The notes beneath the pieces are model-generated. The model did no database searches. It was not told where the DNA came from and saw only the letters and a list, made by a program, of their open reading frames with translations. A program made the position numbers and the translations under genes. Positions 26,666 through 35,219 of a DNA stretch of 64,000 bases are shown one piece after another (within the stretch, counting starts at the first letter, position 1; each line of letters begins with the position of its first letter). This stretch comes from Arthrobacter sp. V1I7. Lineage in GTDB: Bacteria; Actinomycetota; Actinomycetes; Actinomycetales; Micrococcaceae. The stretch spans positions 2,666,001-2,730,000 of the forward strand of contig NZ_JAUSYS010000001.1 of the NCBI RefSeq assembly GCF_030817015.1. The letters are read 5' to 3'.

Positions 26666-28030
26666 CTAATCCCGGGCGGCCTGGCCCGGGTTAGACCTCG
26701 GTGCGAGCTGCCGCCTTAGCCATGCCGTCACCAGCCGGTCCCAGCGTTCCGGGTCCACGTTCCATTCCTTCGTGTGCAGGGCACGGTCGAAGGCCTCGAA
26801 GGTGACCATCTCCGGGTTTTTTTCGGCCAGGGCGGCGGAGGGCCCGTAGGGGACATACTCGTCGTCGACGCTGTGGATGATGAGAGTCGGCGTCCGCAAC
26901 TCCACCGCGCGCGAAACCCAGTCCATCGTCTTCAGGTCCACCGGCGCGGCGAGTCCGGTCAGCCGGCGCCCCAGCTTGTGGCTCATCATCAGCTGCCCAT
27001 ACCGGCCGACGGCGGAGGGGATCCGGTTCAGTTCCGCGTGGTGCGCCAGCACGTTCACCCAGTCGATCACCGGGGCGTCGAGGACCATGGCCCGGATCAG
27101 GTGGTGGTGCCGGGAAAGGTCCGCGGTCTGGAGGCAGATTGCCCCGCCCATCGACCAGCCGAACAGCACGACCTCGCGGGCGCCCTGCTCGAGGGCGTAG
27201 CCGATGGCCGCTTCGACGTCGCGCCACTCCGTCGAGCCGAGACCGTAACGTCCGTCCAGGGCCGAGGGCGCGAGGCCGTCATTGCGGTAGGAGATCAGCA
27301 GGCTGGTCAGGCCCAGGTCGTGGGCGGTGCGTGCCGCCCGGACGCCTTCCTGCCGGCTGGCGCCCCGGCCATGCACCATGATCGCCCAGACCTCCGCTTC
27401 GGGTGCCGGGACCAGCCACGCGGGCGCGGTCCCGCCGTCGACCTCGATCTGCACTTCTTCCGCGGCAAGGCCCATGCTCGCCGGGTCCGGATGCGCAGCG
27501 CCGCTCCACCAGCCGCGCCGGGCCGTGCTGAGGTCGCCGCTGTAGACGGTTTCGACTTCCCGCATCACGGTGCGCTCCGCCGGCGAGTAGGACACGATCC
27601 GGCCGATCCGCGCATGCCCCCGGCCGCCGTCAAAAAGGAAGCCGTAGACACCCTCAACGGTGTTATCGGGCGTGGCGGCCAGGATGACCTGTTGCCCCTG
27701 TCCGTCACGGATCACCGCAAGAATTTCCTGGTCCTCCTCGCGGACGCGGGCCGGAGTGATCACCCGGCGCGCGAAATACAGGGCGAGTGCGGAGGACCCG
27801 GCGGCGAGCAATCCGGCCGCGGCGCTCCCGCCGATGATGCCGCCCACCACCCACTTCGCACCGCCGGGCAGCGCATCCCCGGTGCCGGGGGCAAGGGCCC
27901 CGGGAGCCGCAGTGGCGGTGACCGCACTGCCGCGGAGAGTCCCCTGCCGGAACGGGTTGCGGCGGAAAGTCCTGCTGCGGAAAGTGGAGACCGATTTCGG
28001 GTCGGGCAGGAGGCGCTGGAAGGAAGCCAT
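26666..28030 (-). CDS. Alpha/beta hydrolase with N-terminal membrane anchor
   Basis: 454 residues. One hydrophobic helix (about residues 62-88, GGIIGGSAAAGLLA) near the N terminus, then an alpha/beta hydrolase domain: nucleophile motif LFGWSMGGA with Ser, acid in SVDDEYVP and His in RALHTKEW. Substrate cannot be told from sequence; the family includes serine peptidases and esterases of the BAAT/prolyl-oligopeptidase type. TAAGAAT lies about seven bases before the ATG, so a leaderless start is possible. Upstream in-frame codons were not used. Confidence 0.8.
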   Translation of the reverse strand: MASFQRLLPDPKSVSTFRSRTFRRNPFRQGTLRGSAVTATAAPGALAPGTGDALPGGAKWVVGGIIGGSAAAGLLAAGSSALALYFARRVITPARVREEDQEILAVIRDGQGQQVILAATPDNTVEGVYGFLFDGGRGHARIGRIVSYSPAERTVMREVETVYSGDLSTARRGWWSGAAHPDPASMGLAAEEVQIEVDGGTAPAWLVPAPEAEVWAIMVHGRGASRQEGVRAARTAHDLGLTSLLISYRNDGLAPSALDGRYGLGSTEWRDVEAAIGYALEQGAREVVLFGWSMGGAICLQTADLSRHHHLIRAMVLDAPVIDWVNVLAHHAELNRIPSAVGRYGQLMMSHKLGRRLTGLAAPVDLKTMDWVSRAVELRTPTLIIHSVDDEYVPYGPSAALAEKNPEMVTFEAFDRALHTKEWNVDPERWDRLVTAWLRRQLAPRSNPGQAARD

Positions 28031-28134
28031 GCCACCATTCTTACCGAACTCCCCGCCCCAGGCCGCATCCGGCCGCTTCGGGCGCTTCGGACGCTCTGGA
28101 TGCCTCAATCCGTGCGGGGCCGGCGGCGCCGGAC

Positions 28135-28140
28135 TAGGCT
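28135..28140 (+). promoter_or_regulatory. Candidate -10 box of the 28147 gene (leaderless)
   Basis: TAGGCT ends six bases before the ATG at 28147. The intervening GGGGGC is not a good Shine-Dalgarno. Confidence 0.45.
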
Positions 28141-28146
28141 GGGGGC

Positions 28147-28635
28147 ATGAGTGATCCAATCGTCATTTTGACAGAAGAGCCCCTCGGCCGCGACGACCGC
28201 GTCAACATCGAAACCCTCGTTGCCGGCGGTGACGCGCCATTGGTGGTACTGGTCCCGGCTAATACCGAGCGGCATCTGCTGGTGGATTTCCTGGAGAACC
28301 TGTCCCTGCTGGAAGTCTCCAAGGCCTTCCGTGACCTGACGGCACACTCCGACCCTGCCGAGGAAAGGGCTGAGGCCGCCGAAACGCTGGCATCCTCAGT
28401 GGCAGCCCTGCGCGGCATCGGCGGCGGCGTCTCGGGAGAAATCGTCGAGGGCAAGCCGGTGGACGGCCTGGTCGCCAAGGTCAAGGAACTCGGCGCGGGG
28501 CAGGCAGTGGTGATCACCCGTCCGCACGCCATCGCAGACACCTTCCACACCGACTGGGCCAACAAGGCCCAGGACAAGCTGGGCCTGCCCGTCCTGCATC
28601 TGTATGCGGGATCGGGATTTATCGGGGACTCCTGA
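28147..28635 (+). CDS. Conserved actinobacterial protein of unknown function
   Basis: 162 residues, acidic, no signal peptide or membrane helix. The pattern (PIVILTEEPLGRDD, LVVLVPANTERHLLVDFLENL, AVVITRPHAIADTFHTDWANKA, GLPVLHLYAGSGF) resembles a Rossmann-like or universal-stress-type alpha/beta fold, with alternating strands and helices. No catalytic motif recognised. 14 bp before msrB on the same strand, so possibly cotranscribed with it. Confidence 0.7.
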   Translation: MSDPIVILTEEPLGRDDRVNIETLVAGGDAPLVVLVPANTERHLLVDFLENLSLLEVSKAFRDLTAHSDPAEERAEAAETLASSVAALRGIGGGVSGEIVEGKPVDGLVAKVKELGAGQAVVITRPHAIADTFHTDWANKAQDKLGLPVLHLYAGSGFIGDS

Positions 28636-28649
28636 GCGTTATTGAGGCT

Positions 28650-29144
28650 ATGAGCATTTTTAACAACAGGCCAAAAGTCCTGTCAACAGATTCCTCCGCT
28701 ACCGGCCCTGCACCTGCCGCCGAATCCGGCAAACCGGCGGTTGAAAAGCCGGAGGAGCAGTGGCGCCAGGAGCTGACGCCCGAAGAGTACCGGGTACTCC
28801 GCCAGGCCGGGACCGAGCGCCCGTACACCGGTGAGTACTGGGATACCCACACCGCGGGCGTCTACCAGTGCCGGGCGTGCGGCAGCGAGCTCTTCACGAG
28901 CAACGAGAAGTTCGATTCGCACTGCGGCTGGCCCTCCTTCTGGGCCCCGCTGGCGGAGGGCACCGTCCGCTACATCCATGACCGCACGCTGGGCATGGAA
29001 CGCGTGGAAGTCCGCTGCGCCGCCTGCGACTCCCATCTGGGCCATGTGTTCAAAGGCGAAGGCTACGGAACCCCCACCGACCAGCGCTACTGCATCAACT
29101 CGGTCTCCCTGAAGCTCGTCCCGGCGGACGACGCCGGGAAGTAA
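28650..29144 (+). CDS. msrB: Peptide-methionine (R)-S-oxide reductase
   Basis: Repairs R-methionine sulfoxide. 164 residues; after a 30-residue Ala/Pro/Ser-rich head the MsrB fold shows the zinc Cys pairs (CRACGSELF and CAACDSHLGH), HCGWPSFW and the catalytic Cys in QRYCINSVSL. PYTGEYWD marks the domain start. Likely works with thioredoxin. Confidence 0.96.
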   Translation: MSIFNNRPKVLSTDSSATGPAPAAESGKPAVEKPEEQWRQELTPEEYRVLRQAGTERPYTGEYWDTHTAGVYQCRACGSELFTSNEKFDSHCGWPSFWAPLAEGTVRYIHDRTLGMERVEVRCAACDSHLGHVFKGEGYGTPTDQRYCINSVSLKLVPADDAGK

Positions 29145-29260
29145 CTGCCCGGACGACGGCGGAGCGGTGCGGCCTCGCCTCCACCGGAATAGGGCAGCCA
29201 CGCCCCCCACTGGAGCTGGGCGGGTTTTCCGGGTCTCATGCCCCAGACTTTCTTATGCTC

Positions 29261-29282
29261 AGTCCTATTTTGCATTAGGACT
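29261..29282. promoter_or_regulatory. Inverted repeat (operator candidate) upstream of the DUF6421 operon
   Basis: AGTCCTA - 8 bases - TAGGACT, perfect 7-bp arms. Lies 14 bases upstream of a TGCTACGCT extended -10, so it would overlap the -35 region and could block polymerase. Confidence 0.5.
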
Positions 29283-29293
29283 CCTGTTTGCTT

Positions 29294-29301
29294 GCTACGC
29301 T
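29294..29301 (+). promoter_or_regulatory. Extended -10 candidate of the DUF6421 operon
   Basis: TGCTACGCT contains the extended -10 TG plus TACGCT (29296-29301). No good -35; the leader to the ATG would be about 65 bases. Confidence 0.4.
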
Positions 29302-29373
29302 CGCCGTAGATACCAAATAAGAGACGCAGCCGCACCCGCGATGCCTCGCAGCAAACAGAAAGGGCCTGCGACG

Positions 29374-30798
29374 ATGACCACCACCGCACTCACTGCCACC
29401 GCCCCCATCACCGCCGGCACGCCCGGGTGGCTACGGCTTAAGGCTGCCGCCACCGCATTGCAGGCACTCCAGACGCAGGACGGCTCCGTTCCCGAGGCCG
29501 CCGACCATCCGGCCGCGGCCGGTCACGTTGAAGCCATCACCTCAGCCATCCAAACCCTCGCCCCGGCCTTCCCGCACGACGCGGATTACCTTGAGCTCCT
29601 CGTCGTCGACTTCGGACGCTGGGCCGCGGCCGGCTTCGGCGTCCCCGACTTCCTGGACTCACTGCAGGCCTTCCAGCCGCAGCAGCACCGGATCAACGGA
29701 CTGCAGCACCTCGTGGTCTTCCCGATGTACACCCAGAACGGCAGCAACAACCGGCTGGTCGAAGCCGTGCTGATCCAGGTCATCTGGCCCGAGTTCATCG
29801 CCGGACTGGAGGCGGGCGAATACTCCAACAAACTCTTCGTCCCGATCCGCTTCCTCGACTTCACCCCCGGGTACAACACCAACTCGGCGGTCCTCTTCCC
29901 GGAAAGCGTTGCCGTCCGCGAAACCCCCACGTTCACCTGGGGCGCCATTTTCGCGGACCGCGAGGCGGCCCGTTTCCGCCGTGTGCTCCAGGCCGCGGCG
30001 GACATCACCTCGCTGCAGCTGCCCGAGGATGCCGCGGCCCTGCTTGAGGACCAGGATCTGACCCAGGAAACCTTCGTCATGTGGGACCTCATCCACGACC
30101 GCACCCACATGCGCGGAGACCTGCCCTTCGATCCGTTCATGATCAAGCAGCGCATGCCGTTCTTCCTCTACTCCCTCGAGGAACTGCGCTGTGACCTGAC
30201 CGCCTTCCGCGAATCCGTGAAGATCGAAAAGGACGACGACGCGGACCCCGAAGCCCGCCGGCACGCCAAACTCGTCCAGTACGCCGTCATCTTCGACCGC
30301 ATCTTCCGCTTCGCCATCACTGGCAGCCGGGTCCGCAACTACGACGGCCTCGGCGGGCAGCTGCTGTTCGCCTGGATGCACCAGCACCACGTGCTGCACT
30401 GGACGGACAGCAAGCTCAGCATCGACTGGGACGAGGCGGCCCACGTCGTCGTGGAACTCGGTGCCCGGATCGAGGAACTCTACTGGCGCTCGATTGACCG
30501 GCCGAAGATGGCCCACTGGCTCGCGGCCTACGAGCTGATCTCCGGGACCGTCACGCCCCACCCGGCCTCCGTCTGGGCCAAGGGGCCGGGCGCGCTGCCG
30601 CTGGAGGGACCGCCGCGCGGCCTCACCGACCAGGTCCTTGACGACGAGTTCCCGCTGTCCATGTTCTACGAGGCCCTGGAGAAGAAAATGCGGCCCGTGA
30701 TCGAATCCACCGCCGGCATCACGGGATCGTCAGACTCCAGCACCGGCACCAGCAAAGACACAGCCGCCGGCGCCACTACGGCACTGAACGCAGGATGA
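29374..30798 (+). CDS. DUF6421 family protein
   Basis: 474 residues starting MTTTALTATAPITAG; GAAAGGGCC lies ahead of the ATG. No signal peptide or membrane helix. Conserved blocks: LQHLVVFPMYTQNGS, RFLDFTPGYNTNSAVLFPE, MWDLIHDRTHMRGDLPFDPF (about residue 235) and LGGQLLFAWMHQHHVLHW. HDRTHMRGD and HQHHVLHW are His-rich and could bind a metal, but no activity is established. Overlaps the following SDR gene by ATGA, so the two act in one operon; an enzyme pair is the likely reading. Confidence 0.75.
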   Translation: MTTTALTATAPITAGTPGWLRLKAAATALQALQTQDGSVPEAADHPAAAGHVEAITSAIQTLAPAFPHDADYLELLVVDFGRWAAAGFGVPDFLDSLQAFQPQQHRINGLQHLVVFPMYTQNGSNNRLVEAVLIQVIWPEFIAGLEAGEYSNKLFVPIRFLDFTPGYNTNSAVLFPESVAVRETPTFTWGAIFADREAARFRRVLQAAADITSLQLPEDAAALLEDQDLTQETFVMWDLIHDRTHMRGDLPFDPFMIKQRMPFFLYSLEELRCDLTAFRESVKIEKDDDADPEARRHAKLVQYAVIFDRIFRFAITGSRVRNYDGLGGQLLFAWMHQHHVLHWTDSKLSIDWDEAAHVVVELGARIEELYWRSIDRPKMAHWLAAYELISGTVTPHPASVWAKGPGALPLEGPPRGLTDQVLDDEFPLSMFYEALEKKMRPVIESTAGITGSSDSSTGTSKDTAAGATTALNAG

Positions 30799-31574
30799 GC
30801 GCAGCACGGATCCTGACCGTGGTGGTCACGGGCGGCAGCGGCCCCTCCGGGATCGCCACCGCCCGCGCCCTGCACCACGCCGGGCACACGGTCTTCACGG
30901 TCGGCTCCGACGGGCCGCGGATCGAGGCGGCCGCCGCGGAAGCGGGCAGCGGGGTCACCCCGCTGGTCTGCGACCTCGCCAGCCCGGCGGAGGTCCGGTC
31001 GCTGCACGCCACGATCACCGCCGGAACGGGAACAGTCGACGGCGTCATCCACCTCGTCGGCGGTTGGCGCGGCGCGAAGGGCATCGCGGACCAGAGTGAC
31101 GAGGACTGGGACTTCCTGGAACGGAGCGCCATCACCACGGTCCGCAACGTCACCCGGGTCTTCTACGACGACCTCGCAGCCTCGGCCACGGGCCGCTTCG
31201 CCATGGTGTCCTCCACCGCGGTCAGCAGCCCGACGGCGGCGGCTGCCAGCTATGTGGCCGCCAAGGCCGCGGCCGAGGCCTGGACCCTCGCGGTGGCGGA
31301 CGGATTCCGCCGCGACCAGACCGCGGCCGCCGGCAGCACCGGCAGCACCGGCAGCACCGGCGGGCCCGGCAGCACCGGCGGGCCGGCGGAGCTGCGCAGT
31401 GCTGCCTCCATACTGGTGGTCAAGGCACTCGTGGACGCCGGGATGCGGGCGAAGTCCCCCGAGCGCAGCTTCCCCGGTTTCACGGATGTCGAGGAGCTGG
31501 CCGCTGCCGCCGTCGGGCTCTTCACCACCCCGGCGGCCGAGCTGAACGGGCAGCGGCTGCTCTTGAGCCGTTGA
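30795..31574 (+). CDS. Short-chain dehydrogenase/reductase
   Basis: 259 residues. Rossmann motif TGGSGPSGIA, DLASPAEV, VHLVGGW-like VIHLVGG and active-site SYVAAKAA (Y-x-x-x-K) with Ser in VSSTAVSS. Substrate unknown. A Gly-Ser-Thr/Pro-rich insertion of about 18 residues (encoded by 9-bp repeats at 31332-31387) lies in the region of the substrate loop after the active site. Translationally coupled to the DUF6421 gene. Confidence 0.85.
   Translation: MSAARILTVVVTGGSGPSGIATARALHHAGHTVFTVGSDGPRIEAAAAEAGSGVTPLVCDLASPAEVRSLHATITAGTGTVDGVIHLVGGWRGAKGIADQSDEDWDFLERSAITTVRNVTRVFYDDLAASATGRFAMVSSTAVSSPTAAAASYVAAKAAAEAWTLAVADGFRRDQTAAAGSTGSTGSTGGPGSTGGPAELRSAASILVVKALVDAGMRAKSPERSFPGFTDVEELAAAAVGLFTTPAAELNGQRLLLSR
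31332..31387. repeat. 9-bp repeats in the SDR gene
   Basis: GGCAGCACC occurs three times in tandem from 31332, then once more after GGCGGGCCC. In frame, encoding Gly-Ser-Thr units. Confidence 0.8.
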
Positions 31575-31613
31575 ACCCATGCCCTGGCTTTAGCCCTTGG
31601 CCCCGGACCTCCT

Positions 31614-31619
31614 TAGACT
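31614..31619 (+). promoter_or_regulatory. Candidate -10 box of the threonine aldolase gene (leaderless)
   Basis: TAGACT ends six bases before the GTG at 31626; no Shine-Dalgarno. Confidence 0.45.
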
Positions 31620-31625
31620 GAAAGT

Positions 31626-32726
31626 GTGAGCAAACCCATGACAAGCACCGTTGAAACCGCCCGCGCCAGCAACGCGGGACGGCTCCATGACCCGTCCGTC
31701 CGCGGCTTTGCCTCGGATAACTACTCGGGCGTCCATCCCGAGGTGCTGGCTGCGCTGGCCGCCGCCAACGAGGGCCACCAGGTCTCCTACGGAGAGGACG
31801 ACTACACCGCCCGGCTCCAGCAGCTGATGGAAGAGCTCTTCGGCGAGGGAATCGAGTGCTTCCCGGTCTTCAATGGCACCGGCGCCAATGTGCTGGCGCT
31901 GCAGTCCCTGCTGCCCCGGTGGGGAGCTGTCATTTGCGCGTCCACCGCGCACATCAACATGGACGAGAACGGAGCCCCGGAGCGGATCGGCGGCATCAAG
32001 CTGCTGCAGGTCCACACCACCGACGGCAAACTCACCCCCGAGCTGATCGACAACGAGGCCTGGGGCTGGGGCGACGAACACCGCGCCCAGCCGCTGGCCG
32101 TGTCCATCACGCAGACCACGGAACTGGGCACCTGCTACACCCCGGAGGAGGTCCGGGCCATCGCTGAGCATGTCCATTCCAAGGGCATGAAACTGCACAT
32201 GGACGGCGCCCGGCTGGCCAATGCCGCCGCCCACCTGAATGTGCCGCTGCGGGCCTTCACCAGGGACGCCGGCGTGGACATCCTCTCCTTCGGCGGCACC
32301 AAGAACGGGTTGCTCTTCGGCGAGGTCGTCGTGGCGCTGAACCCGGAAGCGGCCCACGGCCTGGTCTACCTGCGCAAGATGAACATGCAGCTGGCCTCCA
32401 AGATGCGCTTCATGTCCGCACAGTTCATCGCGCTGCTCGAGGGTGACCTGTGGCTGCGCTCGGCCTCCCACGCCAATGCGATGGCGGCCCGGCTGCGTGC
32501 CGGCGTCGAATCGATTCCGGGAGTCCAGTTGAGCCAGAAGACCGAATCCAACGGCGTCTTCGCGGTCCTGCCGGCCGGTGTCGCGGACCGGCTGCGCACC
32601 TCCTTCCGCTTCTACGACTGGAATGAGGCGGCCCGCGAGGTCCGCTGGATGTGTTCCTTCGACACCACAGAGGAAGACGTTGATGCCTTCATCGCGGCCA
32701 TCAAGCGCGAGCTCGCGGCCCTCTGA
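31626..32726 (+). CDS. ltaE: Low-specificity L-threonine aldolase / beta-eliminating lyase family
   Basis: PLP enzyme of fold type I that splits threonine (and beta-hydroxy amino acids) to glycine and an aldehyde. 366 residues; FASDNYSGVHPEV at the N terminus, NGTGANVLAL, HMDGARLANA and the PLP lysine in LSFGGTKNG. Starts with GTG (SKPMTS follows), with an ATG four codons on. Alone in its unit, downstream of the SDR gene. Confidence 0.9.
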   Translation: MSKPMTSTVETARASNAGRLHDPSVRGFASDNYSGVHPEVLAALAAANEGHQVSYGEDDYTARLQQLMEELFGEGIECFPVFNGTGANVLALQSLLPRWGAVICASTAHINMDENGAPERIGGIKLLQVHTTDGKLTPELIDNEAWGWGDEHRAQPLAVSITQTTELGTCYTPEEVRAIAEHVHSKGMKLHMDGARLANAAAHLNVPLRAFTRDAGVDILSFGGTKNGLLFGEVVVALNPEAAHGLVYLRKMNMQLASKMRFMSAQFIALLEGDLWLRSASHANAMAARLRAGVESIPGVQLSQKTESNGVFAVLPAGVADRLRTSFRFYDWNEAAREVRWMCSFDTTEEDVDAFIAAIKRELAAL

Positions 32727-32850
32727 CACCGGCCGCCGCCCGCCCCGCTTCCGCCGGGCCCGCCGCTGCCCTGCCGGCACGTGCCCGGCCGGGCAGCGGC
32801 TTGCCCGCCCGGCCGGGCGGCGAGCCTGCCGGGCTTCCCACCCCGCGTTG

Positions 32851-32858
32851 CATAATCT
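32851..32858 (+). promoter_or_regulatory. Candidate -10 box of the DUF3000 gene (leaderless)
   Basis: CATAATCT: CATAAT or TAATCT can serve as -10, and the GTG start lies seven to nine bases on. TTG before it is too close to be a -35. Confidence 0.4.
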
Positions 32859-32864
32859 TCCATT

Positions 32865-33509
32865 GTGAACGCACTCGACCAGGTTCCGGCAGATTTCCTC
32901 TTTGCCCTGGGAACCCTTCGACAAGCACGGTGCCGCAGTGAACTGCGCCTGGAGGAGATTCCGGCGCCCTCGAGGCTGGCACCCTTCGCCGTGGCCCTCG
33001 GGGCCGAAGTCCTCGTCCCGGGAGCCCCGGGAGCCGGAGCCGTCCATGGTCCGGCGGCAGCCGCCCTCGCGCCCGCTTCGGGGAGGGACGACGTCGAACT
33101 GGCCACCGGCCGCTTCATCCTGCTGCATGATCCCGACGGTTCCGCGGTCTGGGACGGGGAATTCAGGATCGTCACGTACATCCGCGCCCAGCTGGAGCCC
33201 GAGATGGGCAATGACGAAATGCTCGGTTCGGTCGCGTGGACCTGGCTCGTGGAAGCCCTGGACACCCATGCCGCGCCCTACCGTTCGGCCGGCGGCACTG
33301 CGACGAGGGTGTTGTCCGAAAGCTTCGGCACGCTCTCCGACCGGCCCAATTCGATCGACATCGAACTGCGCGCCTCCTGGACCCCTGCCAGCGCGGACAT
33401 CACCTTGCATCTGGAGGCGTGGTCAGCAATGGTCTGCACTTTCGCGGGTCTTCCGCCGCTGCCTGAGGGCGTCTCCCCGCTTCCCCGCCGCCGGCGCGAT
33501 CAGCCTTGA
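32865..33509 (+). CDS. DUF3000 family protein
   Basis: 214 residues from a GTG start; no signal peptide. Conserved blocks include FLFALGTLRQARCR, GRFILLHDPDGSAVWDGEFRI, DEMLGSVAWTWLVEAL and FGTLSDRPNS. DUF3000 proteins in actinobacteria lie next to ribonuclease D, as here (74 bp before rnd). Function unknown. Confidence 0.85.
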   Translation: MNALDQVPADFLFALGTLRQARCRSELRLEEIPAPSRLAPFAVALGAEVLVPGAPGAGAVHGPAAAALAPASGRDDVELATGRFILLHDPDGSAVWDGEFRIVTYIRAQLEPEMGNDEMLGSVAWTWLVEALDTHAAPYRSAGGTATRVLSESFGTLSDRPNSIDIELRASWTPASADITLHLEAWSAMVCTFAGLPPLPEGVSPLPRRRRDQP

Positions 33510-33568
33510 GCGGGCGCCGCTTCGGCCCTGATTTAGCCGGGGCGAAGTCCCCCGCGCCGGGTTGTCGG

Positions 33569-33574
33569 TAAACT
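33569..33574 (+). promoter_or_regulatory. Candidate -10 box of rnd
   Basis: TAAACT ends nine bases before the rnd ATG; GGAG between them could act as a weak Shine-Dalgarno, so this may be leaderless or have a very short leader. Confidence 0.4.
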
Positions 33575-33583
33575 GGAGTCATC

Positions 33584-34930
33584 ATGACCCCTCAAATACC
33601 GGAAATCACCACGGCCGGCGCTCCGGCCGCTGAAACCCCAGCCCATATCACCGTGGAGGGCTTCGACAGCCTGGTCCCCGAGGTAATCGACCTCGATGCA
33701 CCGCGCGACGGCGTGCCGCTGGTGATCGAAACCCAGTCCGGCCTGGAACGTTGCGCCGCGGCTCTTGCCGCAGGCCACGGCCCCGCCGGAGTGGACGCCG
33801 AACGGGCCTCCGGCTTCCGTTACGGCCAGCGCGCCTTCCTGGTCCAGATCCGTCGTGAAGGTTCCGGCACCTGGCTGATCGACCCCGAAGCCTTCGGCGA
33901 CCTGCGGATCGTCAACGAAGCCCTGAGCGGCGTGGAATGGATCCTCCACGCAGCCAGCCAGGACCTGCCCTGCCTGTCCGAGCTCGGCATGTGGCCGGAC
34001 AAGCTCTTCGACACCGAGCTCGCAGCCCGACTCGCCGGCCTGCCACGGGTGGGCCTCGCTGCCGTCATCGAACAGCTCCTGGGCTTCGGCCTGGCGAAGG
34101 AACACTCTGCCGCCGACTGGTCCACGCGCCCGCTCCCGGAACCCTGGCTGCGCTACGCGGCCCTCGACGTCGAGGTCCTCACCGAGCTGCGTGAGGAACT
34201 CATTGAGCTCCTCGTGGCGGACGGCAAGCTCGACTTCGCCGAACAGGAGTTCGCCGCGATCCTCGGGGCCGGTCAGGCCCCGCCCCGCGTCGACCCCTGG
34301 CGCAAGACCTCCGGACTCCACCAGATCCGCGACCGCCGCCAGCTGGCCGCTGTCCGTGAACTTTGGCTGGAACGCGACTCACTGGCGCAGAAGCGCGACG
34401 TTGCGCCCGGCCGGCTCATTCCGGACTCGGCCCTCGTGTCCGCGGCCAAGGCCATGCCCAGCACGGTCCCGCAACTGCTGGGCACCAAGGGATTCCACGG
34501 CCGCGCCGCCCAGCGGGAGGCGCCGCGCTGGCTGCGCTGCATCAGCACAGCCCGGACCCTCGAGGAGCTCCCGCCGCTTCACCTGCCCACCAACGCTCCC
34601 CCGCCGCCGCGCGTCTGGGCGGACCGCGATCCGGAGGCCGCCGCACGGCTTGCCACCGCCCGGCCCAAGTTGCAGGCCAAGGCGGAGGAACTGAACCTGC
34701 CGGTGGAGAACCTGCTGACCCCCGACTACCTGCGCCGGGTAGCCTGGCGTCCGCCGGCGGAACTCAGCGAGGATGGTGTGGCAGAGGAACTGCAGAACCT
34801 TGGCGCGAGGCAGTGGCAGATAGAACTCACCGCCCCGCTGATCGCTGAGGCCTTCCTCAACCCGGGCCCGCTGCCGGAAAGGGCCGCTAAGGCTGCAGCG
34901 CCTGAGGCCACAGCCGAGCCCGCCGAGTAG
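33584..34930 (+). CDS. rnd: Ribonuclease D (DEDDy 3'-5' exonuclease with HRDC domain)
   Basis: 448 residues. The exonuclease domain shows the acidic set: GVDAERAS, ILHAASQDLPCL with Asp, and LRYAALDVEVL (Y-x-x-x-D). An HRDC domain follows (about 240-315, TSGLHQIRDRRQLAAVREL) and a second, weaker one at the end. RNase D trims tRNA and other small RNA 3' ends. In many actinobacteria the next gene downstream is thiolase/fadB or dxs; here a Tat/multicopper oxidase pair is interposed. Confidence 0.93.
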   Translation: MTPQIPEITTAGAPAAETPAHITVEGFDSLVPEVIDLDAPRDGVPLVIETQSGLERCAAALAAGHGPAGVDAERASGFRYGQRAFLVQIRREGSGTWLIDPEAFGDLRIVNEALSGVEWILHAASQDLPCLSELGMWPDKLFDTELAARLAGLPRVGLAAVIEQLLGFGLAKEHSAADWSTRPLPEPWLRYAALDVEVLTELREELIELLVADGKLDFAEQEFAAILGAGQAPPRVDPWRKTSGLHQIRDRRQLAAVRELWLERDSLAQKRDVAPGRLIPDSALVSAAKAMPSTVPQLLGTKGFHGRAAQREAPRWLRCISTARTLEELPPLHLPTNAPPPPRVWADRDPEAAARLATARPKLQAKAEELNLPVENLLTPDYLRRVAWRPPAELSEDGVAEELQNLGARQWQIELTAPLIAEAFLNPGPLPERAAKAAAPEATAEPAE

Positions 34931-35219
34931 CGCCGGCTCCTCCGGGCCGTCGGTCGTTCCGGTCCAGGGTTTCTCCACCCTCCCCTGCCTCGCGTCGACT
35001 GTGTCCTAGCTGTCGGGTCCCCAGCCACGCCGGCCACGGCCGCCGCGGAGAACAGCTCGCCGTCCTCGGACTTGACGCGGGGTTGCTGCGCCTGGCCGCA
35101 GGGTCGGCAGCCCTGGTCCGCACCCGCACTCCGCGCAGGAGCTGTCCCTAGCTACCTACAAGGTTTCCCTAGGCGGCTGCGATCAGGATGAGCGAAATCC
35201 GCGAAGGAATCGGGGCCTC
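34931..35219. other. 289-bp intergenic stretch upstream of the Tat-MCO operon
   Basis: No ORF with coding character. Contains TCCCTAG at 35145-35151 and again at 35166-35172, exactly 21 bases apart (two helical turns), a spacing typical of tandem sites for a DNA-binding activator; the second also forms CCTAG...CTAGG with the first. No clear -35/-10 was found. Confidence 0.4.
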
